From Candidatus Omnitrophota bacterium (GTDB lineage Bacteria > Omnitrophota > Koll11 > Pluralincolimonadales > Pluralincolimonadaceae), in the NCBI GenBank assembly GCA_022709465.1, contig JAKLIT010000026.1:1-13143 (forward strand): a stretch of DNA of 13,143 nucleotides, given 5' to 3'. Shown here piece after piece: positions 7,060 through 13,143 of the stretch. The notes below the pieces were generated by a model that had not been told where the DNA came from, did no database searches, and was given only the letters and a program-made list of their open reading frames with translations. Within the stretch, counting starts at the first letter, position 1; each line of letters opens with the position of its first letter. Position numbers and translations under genes: made by a program.

Positions 7060-8012
7060 AGATCAACGGTAACCTGCTTGTTTTTTCCGGGAATGCGAAC
7101 CCCGCGCTTGCAAAGAGGATATGCGCCCACCTGAAGGTGCGCCTCGGCAACGCTTCCGTCGACAGGTTCAACGACGGCGAGATAAGGGTGCGCGTCGACG
7201 AGGATGTCAGGGGAAAGGACGTGTTCATCGTCCAGCCGACATGCTTCCCCGGCAACGATAACCTCATGGAGCTGCTTATACTCATAGACGCGGTCAAACG
7301 CTCTTCCGCGCGCCGCATCACGGCGGTCATGCCGTATTACGGCTACAGCAGGCAGGACAGGAAGGACCGCCCGCGCGTCCCGATAACCGCGAAACTCGTG
7401 GCGAACCTCATAACGGTCGCCGGCGCGAACAGGGTCCTGACCATGGACCTGCATGCCGGGCAGATACAGGGATTTTTCGATATACCGCTCGATAACCTTT
7501 TTGCGGTAAATACGTTCATGCAGCATTTTGAGAAGAAGCACCTTCCTGACCTCGTCGTCGTCTCGCCGGATGTCGGAGGCATAAAGATGGCGCGCGCGTA
7601 CGCGAAGAAATTCAAGTCGGGCCTGGCGGTCGTCGACAAGAGGCGCATTAACGACAAGCAGGCAGAGGTGATGAACATAATGGGCGAGGTCAGGGGAAAG
7701 AACGTCTGCCTTATAGACGATCTCGTGGCGACAGCCGGCACGCTCGTCGAGGCAGTCGCGGCGCTGAAGAAAGCGGGCGCGAAGAAAGTTTACGCGGCAG
7801 CTACCCACGCGGTCCTTTCAGGCCCGGCCATAGAGAGGATACAGGATTCCGAGCTCGAGGAGCTCATAGTGACGGATACTATCCCGATACCGAGGGAGAA
7901 GATGATACCGCAGATAAAGGTATTGTCCGTAGGCCCCCTGCTGGGACAGGCGATAGCGAGGATACACAAAGAGCAATCGATCAGCATACTGTTCGATAAG
8001 GTCTACCAATAA
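7056..8012 (+). CDS. prs: Ribose-phosphate pyrophosphokinase (PRPP synthetase)
   Basis: Prs converts ribose-5-phosphate and ATP into PRPP, the precursor of nucleotides, His and Trp. The 318-aa length matches class I enzymes. Conserved parts are FNDGEIRVRV, NDNLMELLILIDA, YYGYSRQDRKDRPR, DLHAGQIQGFFD (D131, H133), SPDVGGIKMARAY, DKRR with K195 and R197, and the PRPP loop at 220-229. The PRPP loop reads DDLVATAGT, whereas bacterial class I enzymes normally have DDxIDTxGT, so Ala225 replaces an Asp that contacts ribose. The start ATG overlaps the glmU stop as ATGA, with AAAGGG at 7044-7049. The glmU-prs and prs-rplY-pth neighbourhood is common in bacteria. Confidence 0.96.
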   Translation: MKINGNLLVFSGNANPALAKRICAHLKVRLGNASVDRFNDGEIRVRVDEDVRGKDVFIVQPTCFPGNDNLMELLILIDAVKRSSARRITAVMPYYGYSRQDRKDRPRVPITAKLVANLITVAGANRVLTMDLHAGQIQGFFDIPLDNLFAVNTFMQHFEKKHLPDLVVVSPDVGGIKMARAYAKKFKSGLAVVDKRRINDKQAEVMNIMGEVRGKNVCLIDDLVATAGTLVEAVAALKKAGAKKVYAAATHAVLSGPAIERIQDSELEELIVTDTIPIPREKMIPQIKVLSVGPLLGQAIARIHKEQSISILFDKVYQ

Positions 8013-8036
8013 AAGGGAAGAAAGGAAAAAGCAGAG

Positions 8037-8738
8037 ATGGAACAGGTAAAACTGGAAGTCAAAGTAAGGAAAGAGACAGGAAAAGAGGCCGCTAAGCGCG
8101 AACGCGAAAAGGGCATCATACCCGCCGTCGTTTACAGGAAGGGCGAGAACGCGGTGCCTCTCTACCTAAACAGGAAGGCGATGGAGACAGCGTTGCATAC
8201 GTCTGCCGGAGAGAACGCGCTTATCAACCTTAAGATAGAGGGCGATGAGAAGGCAAAGGCAAAGACGTGCATAATAAAAGAGATACAGCATGACCCGCTC
8301 AGCGGGAGCATCCTGCACGTTGATTTCAACGAGATATCGCTGACCGAAGAGATCAAGGTCGACGTACCGCTTGCGGCCAAGGGCGAAGCCATCGGCGTCA
8401 AGCAGGACGGAGGCGTCCTCGAGCATCTGCTATGGGAGATACAGGTGGAGTGCTTGCCTACGGATATTCCGCAGAAACTCGAAGTCGATGTCAGCGGCCT
8501 CAAGATCGGCGATGCCTTGTTCATTAAGGACATAGTAACGCCTAAGGGCGTCAAGATACTCAACGACCCCGAGGTCAGGATATTCGCGGTCGAGAAGCCG
8601 ATAGAGATAAAGCCCGAGGAAGCGGCTGCCGCGGCAGAGACGGCTCCTGCGGAACCCGAAGTAACGAAGCAGAAGAAACCCGAGGAGATAGCCGCGGAGG
8701 AAGCGGCGAAAGCCAAGGCCAAGGAGAAGAAGGAATAA
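8037..8738 (+). CDS. rplY: 50S ribosomal protein L25/general stress protein Ctc
   Basis: This is the long (Ctc/TL5) form of L25, which binds 5S rRNA in the large subunit. Residues 1-90 match the N-terminal 5S-binding domain (GKEAAKREREKGIIPAVVY, then IIKEIQHDPLSGSILHVDF), and residues 95-190 match the C-terminal beta domain (VPLAAKGEAIGVKQDGGVLEH, then DVSGLKIGDALFIKDI). From about residue 195 to 233 there is a low-complexity Ala/Glu/Lys/Pro tail, which is typical of this family and probably disordered. A purine-rich leader with AAGGA at 8022-8026 precedes the ATG. It lies 24 nt after prs and 9 nt before pth, an order shared with many bacteria. Confidence 0.96.
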   Translation: MEQVKLEVKVRKETGKEAAKREREKGIIPAVVYRKGENAVPLYLNRKAMETALHTSAGENALINLKIEGDEKAKAKTCIIKEIQHDPLSGSILHVDFNEISLTEEIKVDVPLAAKGEAIGVKQDGGVLEHLLWEIQVECLPTDIPQKLEVDVSGLKIGDALFIKDIVTPKGVKILNDPEVRIFAVEKPIEIKPEEAAAAAETAPAEPEVTKQKKPEEIAAEEAAKAKAKEKKE

Positions 8739-8747
8739 CGGCGCCAG

Positions 8748-9320
8748 ATGAAACTGATCGTCGGCCTCGGAAACCCGGGAACGAAGTACGAAAGGACGCG
8801 GCACAACGTCGGGTTCATGGTAGCCTCGGCGTTGGCCGGTAAGCACGGCATAAGGTTAAGCTCAAAAGCGTATGATTCGCTCGTTGGAAAAGGGAAGGTA
8901 TGCGGAGAGGAAGTCGCGATCGCGCTGCCCCAGACGTATATGAACAGGTCGGGGCAGGCGGTGGCATCGCTCTCTTCGCGCAGGAAGGCGGAACCCGCGG
9001 AAACGCTCGTCATCTGCGATGACGTGAACCTGGAACTCGGTATAATCAGGATCCGCGCCGGCGGCTCTGCGGGCGGGCACAACGGCCTCGCTTCCATAAT
9101 AGAGCATCTCGGCAGCTGCGATTTCGCGCGCCTGAGGATAGGCATAAGCCGCAAGGGAGGCCCCGCGTTAAGCGGTTACGTCCTTTCACCCTTTACAAAA
9201 AGTGAGATCGAGACGCTCGGATGTGCCATAGAGAAAGCAGTGGAATGCTGCGAGACATGGGTCAAGGACGGCGCCGAACGCGCCGCGAACTTGTTCAACG
9301 CTAAGAATAGAAAGGAATGA
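8748..9320 (+). CDS. pth: Peptidyl-tRNA hydrolase
   Basis: Pth releases tRNA from peptidyl-tRNAs dropped by stalled ribosomes. The 190-aa protein has the whole active site: N9 in GLGNPG, catalytic H19 in TRHNVGF, N66 in PQTYMNRSG, D91 in ICDDVNL, and the GGHNGL segment. The family length is 185-195 aa. AAGGA at 8730-8734 is 13 nt from the ATG, so initiation may rely partly on coupling with rplY, 9 nt upstream. Its stop TGA overlaps a possible upstream start of rpsF (ATGA at 9317-9320), although a later ATG is the better start. Confidence 0.97.
   Translation: MKLIVGLGNPGTKYERTRHNVGFMVASALAGKHGIRLSSKAYDSLVGKGKVCGEEVAIALPQTYMNRSGQAVASLSSRRKAEPAETLVICDDVNLELGIIRIRAGGSAGGHNGLASIIEHLGSCDFARLRIGISRKGGPALSGYVLSPFTKSEIETLGCAIEKAVECCETWVKDGAERAANLFNAKNRKE
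9311..9316 (+). promoter_or_regulatory. Ribosome binding site deciding the rpsF start
   Basis: AAAGGA at 9311-9316 is directly followed by the ATG at 9317, which is too close to be used. It is 6 nt from the ATG at 9323, a normal spacing. This supports the shorter S6 start. Confidence 0.65.
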
Positions 9321-9322
9321 AG

Positions 9323-9613
9323 ATGAAGAAATACGAAGGGCTGTTCATACTTAAACCGAACCTGACCGACGAGGAGTACGGGAAACTTACAACCTCTATA
9401 CTTGACGTCATAGCCAAGAACGGCGGCAAGGTGGACGCCAAAGAGGACCTCGGCACGCGCGACCTCGCATATATGATAAAGAAGGACAAGAAAGGCCGCT
9501 ACCTGCTCGTATATTTCACGGCCGAGACATCCTCCATCACAGCGATGGAAAGGTTGTACAAGATAAACGAGTCCATACTCAGGGCCGTTATTTTCATACA
9601 CGAAGCCGCATAG
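9323..9613 (+). CDS. rpsF: 30S ribosomal protein S6
   Basis: S6 binds the small subunit as a heterodimer with S18, encoded two genes downstream. The 96-aa reading from ATG 9323 gives MKKYEGLFILKPNL, the normal S6 N-terminus; a reading from 9317 would add Met-Lys. The core motif GTRDLAYMIKKDKKGRYLLVYF (split by eye around residues 44-65) is typical of the family, and the end RAVIFIHEAA is short, as in compact S6 proteins. The gene begins 2 nt after pth and its TAG is part of the TAGGAGG that serves ssb. The S6-ssb-S18-L9 order is widely conserved. Confidence 0.96.
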   Translation: MKKYEGLFILKPNLTDEEYGKLTTSILDVIAKNGGKVDAKEDLGTRDLAYMIKKDKKGRYLLVYFTAETSSITAMERLYKINESILRAVIFIHEAA

Positions 9614-9617
9614 GAGG
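9612..9617 (+). promoter_or_regulatory. Strong ribosome binding site of ssb
   Basis: AGGAGG, the full Shine-Dalgarno core, lies 7 nt before the ssb ATG at 9625 and overlaps the rpsF stop codon. Confidence 0.85.
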
Positions 9618-9624
9618 GCAGGCG

Positions 9625-10044
9625 ATGGCTAGCCTAAACAAGGTATTTCTGATAGGGAACCTCACGCGCGACCCGGAGCTCAGGTATATACCGAGCGGCA
9701 GCGCGGTGACGACGTTCACGATAGCGGTGAACAGGGTCTATACACAGCAGGGCGAGAAGAAGGAAGAAGTATCGTATATAAAGGTGGTTGTCTGGGCTAA
9801 GATGGCCGAATCGTGCGGGGAATACCTTTCCAAGGGAAGCCCCGTTTTTGTGGAGGGCAGGATACAGAGCAGGAGCTGGGAGACCCCGCAGGGCGAAAAA
9901 CGCTCCGCTACGGAAGTCATCGCCGAAAGGGTACAGTTCCTCGGCAGGGGCAAGGGCAGCAAGCAGGAGCAGGGTGCCGCCCACGACGCCGAATCCCCGG
10001 ACGCCCAGCCCGGCGGTTCCCAGGGCGAGGATGTCCCGTTCTAA
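9625..10044 (+). CDS. ssb: Single-stranded DNA-binding protein
   Basis: SSB coats single-stranded DNA at replication and repair sites and recruits partner proteins. The OB fold spans residues 1-107: LNKVFLIGNLTRDPELRY, then VTTFTIAVNR, VSYIKVVVWAKMAESC, KGSPVFVEGRIQSRSW and ATEVIAERVQFLG. A short Gly/Gln/Ala/Pro-rich linker follows (about 108-133) and the acidic tip ends in EDVPF, equivalent to the partner-binding DDIPF tail. At 139 aa it is shorter than E. coli SSB (about 178) because the linker is short. Its place between rpsF and rpsR is the classic bacterial arrangement. Confidence 0.97.
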   Translation: MASLNKVFLIGNLTRDPELRYIPSGSAVTTFTIAVNRVYTQQGEKKEEVSYIKVVVWAKMAESCGEYLSKGSPVFVEGRIQSRSWETPQGEKRSATEVIAERVQFLGRGKGSKQEQGAAHDAESPDAQPGGSQGEDVPF

Positions 10045-10086
10045 CAGTCGTAATATGAAGACCAAAGAGGAGAAGACAGGAACAAA

Positions 10087-10317
10087 ATGGAAAGAAGAGA
10101 GAGAAGGGTATTCAGGAAAAAGGTCTGCAAGTTCTGCTGCGAGAAGATCAACTCGATAGATTACAAGGACATCATGAAGCTGTCCAAGTTCATTACCGAG
10201 CGCGGCAAGATCATACCGTCGAGGATCTCGGGGAACTGCGCGAAGCACCAGCGCATGATGGCCAGGGCGATCAAAAAGGCGCGGCTGGCGGCTTTCATTC
10301 CCTACACATCCGTCTAA
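10087..10317 (+). CDS. rpsR: 30S ribosomal protein S18, zinc-binding type
   Basis: S18 pairs with S6 on the 30S platform. The 76-aa protein has the family core [20 protein letters not shown] and [15 protein letters not shown]. It keeps C14 and C17 (CKFC) and C51-H54 (CAKH), so it is the C+ form expected to bind zinc; E. coli S18 has lost these residues. AGGA at 10078-10081 is 5 nt before the ATG. The 42-nt gap after ssb is the longest inside the ribosomal cluster and shows no clear hairpin or promoter. Confidence 0.97.
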   Translation: MERRERRVFRKKVCKFCCEKINSIDYKDIMKLSKFITERGKIIPSRISGNCAKHQRMMARAIKKARLAAFIPYTSV

Positions 10318-10347
10318 CGGTCTACGTCAAATCGAAGGGGTCATACG

Positions 10348-10797
10348 ATGTCTATAAAAGTCATTCTATTGAAGGATGTCGATCGTCTAGGTAAGTCGGG
10401 CGACCTGATATCAGCGAGCGAGGGGCACGTGAGGAATTTCCTTTTACCGCGTAAGTTGGCCCTCCCGGCGACCGAGCAGAACATAAAGGCGGCTGAGGCC
10501 AACAGGAAACAGAGGGCGGAAGCCCTCGAGAAGGAGAGGCAGGAAGCGCTGAAGCTCGCGGACGCGATATCGAAGGCGTCGGTCACGATCGCAATGGAAG
10601 CGGGCAAGGACGACAAGCTCTTCGGGTCCGTAACGGGTGCCGATATACAGAAAGCGCTCGAATCCGAGGGCATTACCGTCGATAAGAAGAAGATAGACCT
10701 GAAGGAGCATATAACGCAGACAGGCATATTCCAGGTGCCCGTAAAACTGCACCCGGAGGTAAACGCGTCGCTCAAGCTCTGGGTGGTCAAAAAGTAA
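10348..10797 (+). CDS. rplI: 50S ribosomal protein L9
   Basis: L9 is an elongated 50S protein with two RNA-binding lobes joined by a long helix. The 149-aa length equals that of E. coli L9. The N-terminal signature is VILLKDVDRLGKSGDLISAS followed by GHVRNFLLPRKLA (residues 4-37), then a charged helix rich in Lys/Glu/Ala (about 43-75), then the C-terminal lobe (KLFGSVTGADIQKAL, DLKEHITQTGIFQVPVKLH). AAGGGG at 10335-10340 lies 7 nt before the ATG. The stop TAA is immediately followed by the dnaB ATG. Confidence 0.97.
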   Translation: MSIKVILLKDVDRLGKSGDLISASEGHVRNFLLPRKLALPATEQNIKAAEANRKQRAEALEKERQEALKLADAISKASVTIAMEAGKDDKLFGSVTGADIQKALESEGITVDKKKIDLKEHITQTGIFQVPVKLHPEVNASLKLWVVKK

Positions 10798-12156
10798 ATG
10801 GCCAATAAGGAAGGCAAGGACATATCGCTGGAGAAGCTGCCGCCTCAGAACCTCGAGGCCGAGATGGCGGTCCTATGCTCCATGCTCATCGAGGAAGAGG
10901 CGATCTCGCACGCTTTCGAGATACTCTCCGAAGACGCCTTCTATAAGCAAGCCCACCGGCTCATATTCAGGGCCATAGTAAACCTTTACAGCAACAGCAA
11001 GGCGGTCGACCTCGTGACTCTCGTCGAAGAGCTCAAGAAGAAGGGCGAGCTCGAGGATATCGGCGGCATCAATTACCTGACGACGTTGAGCACTTACGTG
11101 CCGACCGCCGCGAACGTGCGGCATTACGCTAAGATCGTCAAAGACAAGAGCATGCTCAGGAGCCTCATCTCGAGCGCGACTACGATCCTGTCCGAGGCAT
11201 ACGACGGGCAGGACGAAGCGAGGGAGCTCTTAGATAAGGCCGAGCGCATGATCTTCGAGATATCGTCAAAAAAGGTAGAGGGCGGTTTCGTCTCGCTGAA
11301 GGAGATAATAAAGGATTCGATAGAGACGATAGATTCGCTCTACCAGCGCAAGACGAACATAACCGGCCTCGCGACGGGGTTCGACGATTTCGACAAGATG
11401 ACGTCAGGCCTGCACGAGGGCGAACTTATAGTCGTCGCGGGAAGGCCCTCGATGGGCAAGAGCGCTTTGGCGTGCTGCATAGCCGAACACGTCGGCATAG
11501 CCCTTAAGCAGCCCGTGGCGATATTCAGCTTAGAGATGTCGAAAGAATCGCTCGCGCAGAGGATGCTCTGTTCGCACGCGAGGGTCGATGCGAGCAGGGT
11601 AAGGACGGGCTTCCTTTCGCAGTCCGACTGGCCGCACCTCGTTAATGCCGCCGGAAAGTTCTCGGAAGCTCCGATATTCATAGACGACTCCTCGGCGCTG
11701 TCCGCGCTGGAATTGCGCGGCAAAGCCAGGAGGCTGAAATCGCAGCACGACCTTAAGCTTATTATAGTAGATTACCTCCAGCTGATGGAGAGCCCCTCGA
11801 TGCGTTCGGAGGGAAGGCAGCAGGAGATAGCGGATATATCGCGTTCGCTGAAAGCGCTGGCAAAGGAGCTCAACGTACCGCTGATCGCCGTCAGCCAGCT
11901 TTCGCGCAAGCCGGAAGGCAGGGACGACAAGAGGCCGCAATTGGCCGACCTGCGTGAATCCGGCGCCATCGAGCAGGACGCCGACCTTGTACTGCTGCTG
12001 TTCAGGGAGGAGTTCTACGCGCCCACGGACGAGAACAGGGGCATATCCGAGCTTATGATAGCGAAACAGCGCAACGGGCCCACGGGGCCCATAAAACTTG
12101 CGTTCATAAAGGAACTTACAAGGTTCGAAAACCTTTCGATCAGGCAGGAAGCATAG
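10798..12156 (+). CDS. dnaB: Replicative DNA helicase DnaB
   Basis: DnaB is the hexameric 5'-3' helicase at the replication fork, and recruits primase through its N-terminal domain. The 452-aa protein starts with LPPQNLEAEMAVLCSMLIEEEA (N domain, to about residue 115), then a linker, then the RecA-like motor from about residue 185. Walker A is GRPSMGKSA at 215-223 (K221). FSLEMSKESLAQRML follows, and Walker B is IIVDYLQL at 322-329 (D325). The conserved DLRESGAIEQDADLVLLLFRE and NGPTGPIKLAFIKE segments are near the C-terminus. No intein interrupts it. It starts with no gap after rplI, with no clear Shine-Dalgarno, so coupling is likely. rplI-dnaB adjacency is common in bacteria. Confidence 0.98.
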   Translation: MANKEGKDISLEKLPPQNLEAEMAVLCSMLIEEEAISHAFEILSEDAFYKQAHRLIFRAIVNLYSNSKAVDLVTLVEELKKKGELEDIGGINYLTTLSTYVPTAANVRHYAKIVKDKSMLRSLISSATTILSEAYDGQDEARELLDKAERMIFEISSKKVEGGFVSLKEIIKDSIETIDSLYQRKTNITGLATGFDDFDKMTSGLHEGELIVVAGRPSMGKSALACCIAEHVGIALKQPVAIFSLEMSKESLAQRMLCSHARVDASRVRTGFLSQSDWPHLVNAAGKFSEAPIFIDDSSALSALELRGKARRLKSQHDLKLIIVDYLQLMESPSMRSEGRQQEIADISRSLKALAKELNVPLIAVSQLSRKPEGRDDKRPQLADLRESGAIEQDADLVLLLFREEFYAPTDENRGISELMIAKQRNGPTGPIKLAFIKELTRFENLSIRQEA

Positions 12157-12165
12157 CCCGATTAT

Positions 12166-12194
12166 TTGCTTTACTTTGCCTTACACGTATGTTA
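12166..12194 (+). promoter_or_regulatory. Candidate promoter of bamA
   Basis: The 64-nt gap between dnaB and bamA is AT-rich against a GC-rich background. TTGCTT (12166-12171), a 17-nt spacer and TATGTT (12189-12194) match sigma70 boxes at 3 of 6 and 4 of 6 positions. A start near 12201 would give a leader of about 20 nt before the ATG. No terminator hairpin for dnaB is seen, so read-through is also possible. Confidence 0.4.
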
Positions 12195-12208
12195 AATTAA
12201 ACGATTAA

Positions 12209-12232
12209 ATGAGGATTTTTATGAGGATCTTT
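12209..12232 (+). repeat. 12-nt direct tandem repeat over the bamA start
   Basis: Two adjacent 12-nt copies (12209-12220 and 12221-12232) differ at one base. Each begins with ATGAGGAT and both ATGs are in frame. The GAGG of the first copy serves as the Shine-Dalgarno of the second ATG. Confidence 0.7.
12211..12215 (+). promoter_or_regulatory. Ribosome binding site deciding the bamA start
   Basis: GAGGA lies 5 nt before the ATG at 12221. The earlier in-frame ATG at 12209 has no Shine-Dalgarno before it, so 12221 is preferred. Confidence 0.55.
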
Positions 12233-13143
12233 CCTGGATTCTTCTTTATTCTTGCCCTCACCGCAGGGCTTATTAACCCCGTGTTTTCCGAAGAAACGGC
12301 TTTGCCCGATACCGTAGCGTTACCCGATACCGCGGTTTCCGCCGCAGAGGATGCCCCGGCTCCGGCCTCGGCCGTGGCCGCGGAGAAGACGGTAAAGAAC
12401 GTTTTCATCGTAGGCAACAAGACGGTCTCTTCCTCGCTGGTCCTGTCGAAGGTAAAGACAAAACCGCAGGAGGCCTACAAGAAGAGCACGGTTGACGAGG
12501 ATATCAAACGAATATACGGGCTCGGGTTCTTCTCGGACGTGAAGGCCGAGGTCAAGGAGTTCACGGACGGCCTCGAGGTAGTTTTCATCGTCACAGAGAA
12601 ACCGCCCATAGGCCAGATCATCTTTGCCGGCAATAAGGTCATCCGCGACGAGAGGCTCAAGAAAGAGCTTAAGGTAAAGCAGGATGAGATCCTCGATGAA
12701 CGCCAGCTGAAGGAAGGCATTAAGGCGATAAGGGAGCTCTATTACAAGAAGGGCTTCACGCATTCCAAAATAGATTACGCGATACGGCTTGACCCGACGA
12801 CCAATAAGGCCGTCGTCACGATAATGGTCGAAGAGGGCAAGAGGGTCAAGATACGCAAGATAACATTCGAGGGGAACAAGGCGTTCAAGTCGGACGTCCT
12901 GCTAAGGCTCATGTCAACGAAGACCGCCTGGTGGTTCATCAGGTCGGGCATATTCAACGAAGACGCTTTTGAAACCGACATGGACAAGCTGAAGGCGTTC
13001 TACGAATCGAATGGCTACCTCGACGCGAGGATGGAGCCCGAATTCAAGTACGACGGCGATGAGAAGTTCCTCTTCGTCAATATAAAGGTCGATGAGGGCA
13101 GGAAGTACCTCGTCAACTCCATAGGGATATCGGGCAACGCGGT
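12221..13143 (+). CDS. bamA: Outer membrane protein assembly factor BamA, 3' end missing
   Basis: BamA (YaeT/Omp85) inserts beta-barrel proteins into the outer membrane. The visible 307 codons hold a signal peptide (about residues 1-23: a short charged start, a hydrophobic FFFILALTAGL core, possible cleavage after VFS), an Ala/Pro-rich linker (24-54), and POTRA domains. POTRA1 is about 57-130 (VKNVFIVGNKTV; IKRIYGLGFFSDV), POTRA2 about 131-210 (GQIIFAGNKVI), POTRA3 about 212-297 (RKITFEGNKAF; FYESNGYLDARM), and POTRA4 begins at 298 (VNSIGISGN). The beta-barrel lies outside the window; full proteins are usually 750-850 aa. It shows that the organism is diderm. The gap after dnaB holds a plausible promoter. 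A mitochondrial- or TamA-like Omp85 is less likely given the number of POTRAs. Confidence 0.93.
   Translation, partial: MRIFPGFFFILALTAGLINPVFSEETALPDTVALPDTAVSAAEDAPAPASAVAAEKTVKNVFIVGNKTVSSSLVLSKVKTKPQEAYKKSTVDEDIKRIYGLGFFSDVKAEVKEFTDGLEVVFIVTEKPPIGQIIFAGNKVIRDERLKKELKVKQDEILDERQLKEGIKAIRELYYKKGFTHSKIDYAIRLDPTTNKAVVTIMVEEGKRVKIRKITFEGNKAFKSDVLLRLMSTKTAWWFIRSGIFNEDAFETDMDKLKAFYESNGYLDARMEPEFKYDGDEKFLFVNIKVDEGRKYLVNSIGISGNA
12299..12334 (+). repeat. 18-nt tandem duplication in the bamA linker
   Basis: Two 18-nt units encode ALPDTV and ALPDTA (residues 27-38) just after the signal peptide. The copies differ at a few bases, so the duplication is not brand new. It lies in a low-constraint linker and probably has no function beyond spacing. 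Confidence 0.65.

Noticed and set aside
9788..10159. Out-of-frame reading bridging ssb and rpsR
   Set aside because: Low-complexity basic product, overlaps two certain genes, no Shine-Dalgarno that is not explained by rpsR.
10798..12156. Possible intein or insertion in dnaB
   Set aside because: DnaB is a frequent intein host, but the Walker motifs and length are continuous and normal.

Overview
The window is a compact, single-strand (all +) run of housekeeping genes from a diderm bacterium: a TPR protein (cut by the left edge), split transketolase, ispE, spoVG, a tRNA-Gln, clpX, glmU, prs, rplY, pth, rpsF, ssb, rpsR, rplI, dnaB and the start of bamA (cut by the right edge). DNA is GC-rich, yet ATA (Ile) and AGG (Arg) codons are very common. 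BamA implies an outer membrane. The gene order (ispE/spoVG/glmU/prs/rplY/pth/rpsF/ssb/rpsR/rplI/dnaB/bamA) and this codon style fit an uncultivated lineage such as Omnitrophota (former OP3). That placement is inference from recall of gene order and could be wrong; a ribosomal-protein tree would settle it.

Left part (1-3948): four tightly coupled genes. The TPR gene abuts the transketolase N-half (TAG-ATG), the two transketolase halves are 4 nt apart, and tktC overlaps ispE by one base (TAATG). This looks like one operon joining pentose-phosphate chemistry to the MEP isoprenoid pathway. A near-consensus sigma70 promoter lies inside the 3' part of ispE (3652-3680) and probably feeds spoVG and what follows.

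Middle (3949-8012): spoVG carries a four-cysteine zinc-ribbon insertion that the classic protein lacks, the most unusual item in the window. An 18-nt gap leads to tRNA-Gln(UUG) with encoded CCA, and 16 nt later clpX starts, so tRNA processing would set the 5' end of the clpX message. glmU and prs overlap (ATGA) and link UDP-GlcNAc and PRPP synthesis. Each has one substitution at a substrate-contact position.

Right part (8013-13143): rplY, pth, rpsF, ssb, rpsR, rplI and dnaB form the classic ribosome/replication cluster with gaps of 0-42 nt. A 64-nt AT-rich gap with a plausible promoter precedes bamA, which starts with a signal peptide and POTRA domains. No mobile element, CRISPR array, riboswitch or convincing rho-independent terminator was seen. 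No stretch over 300 bases lacks a gene.
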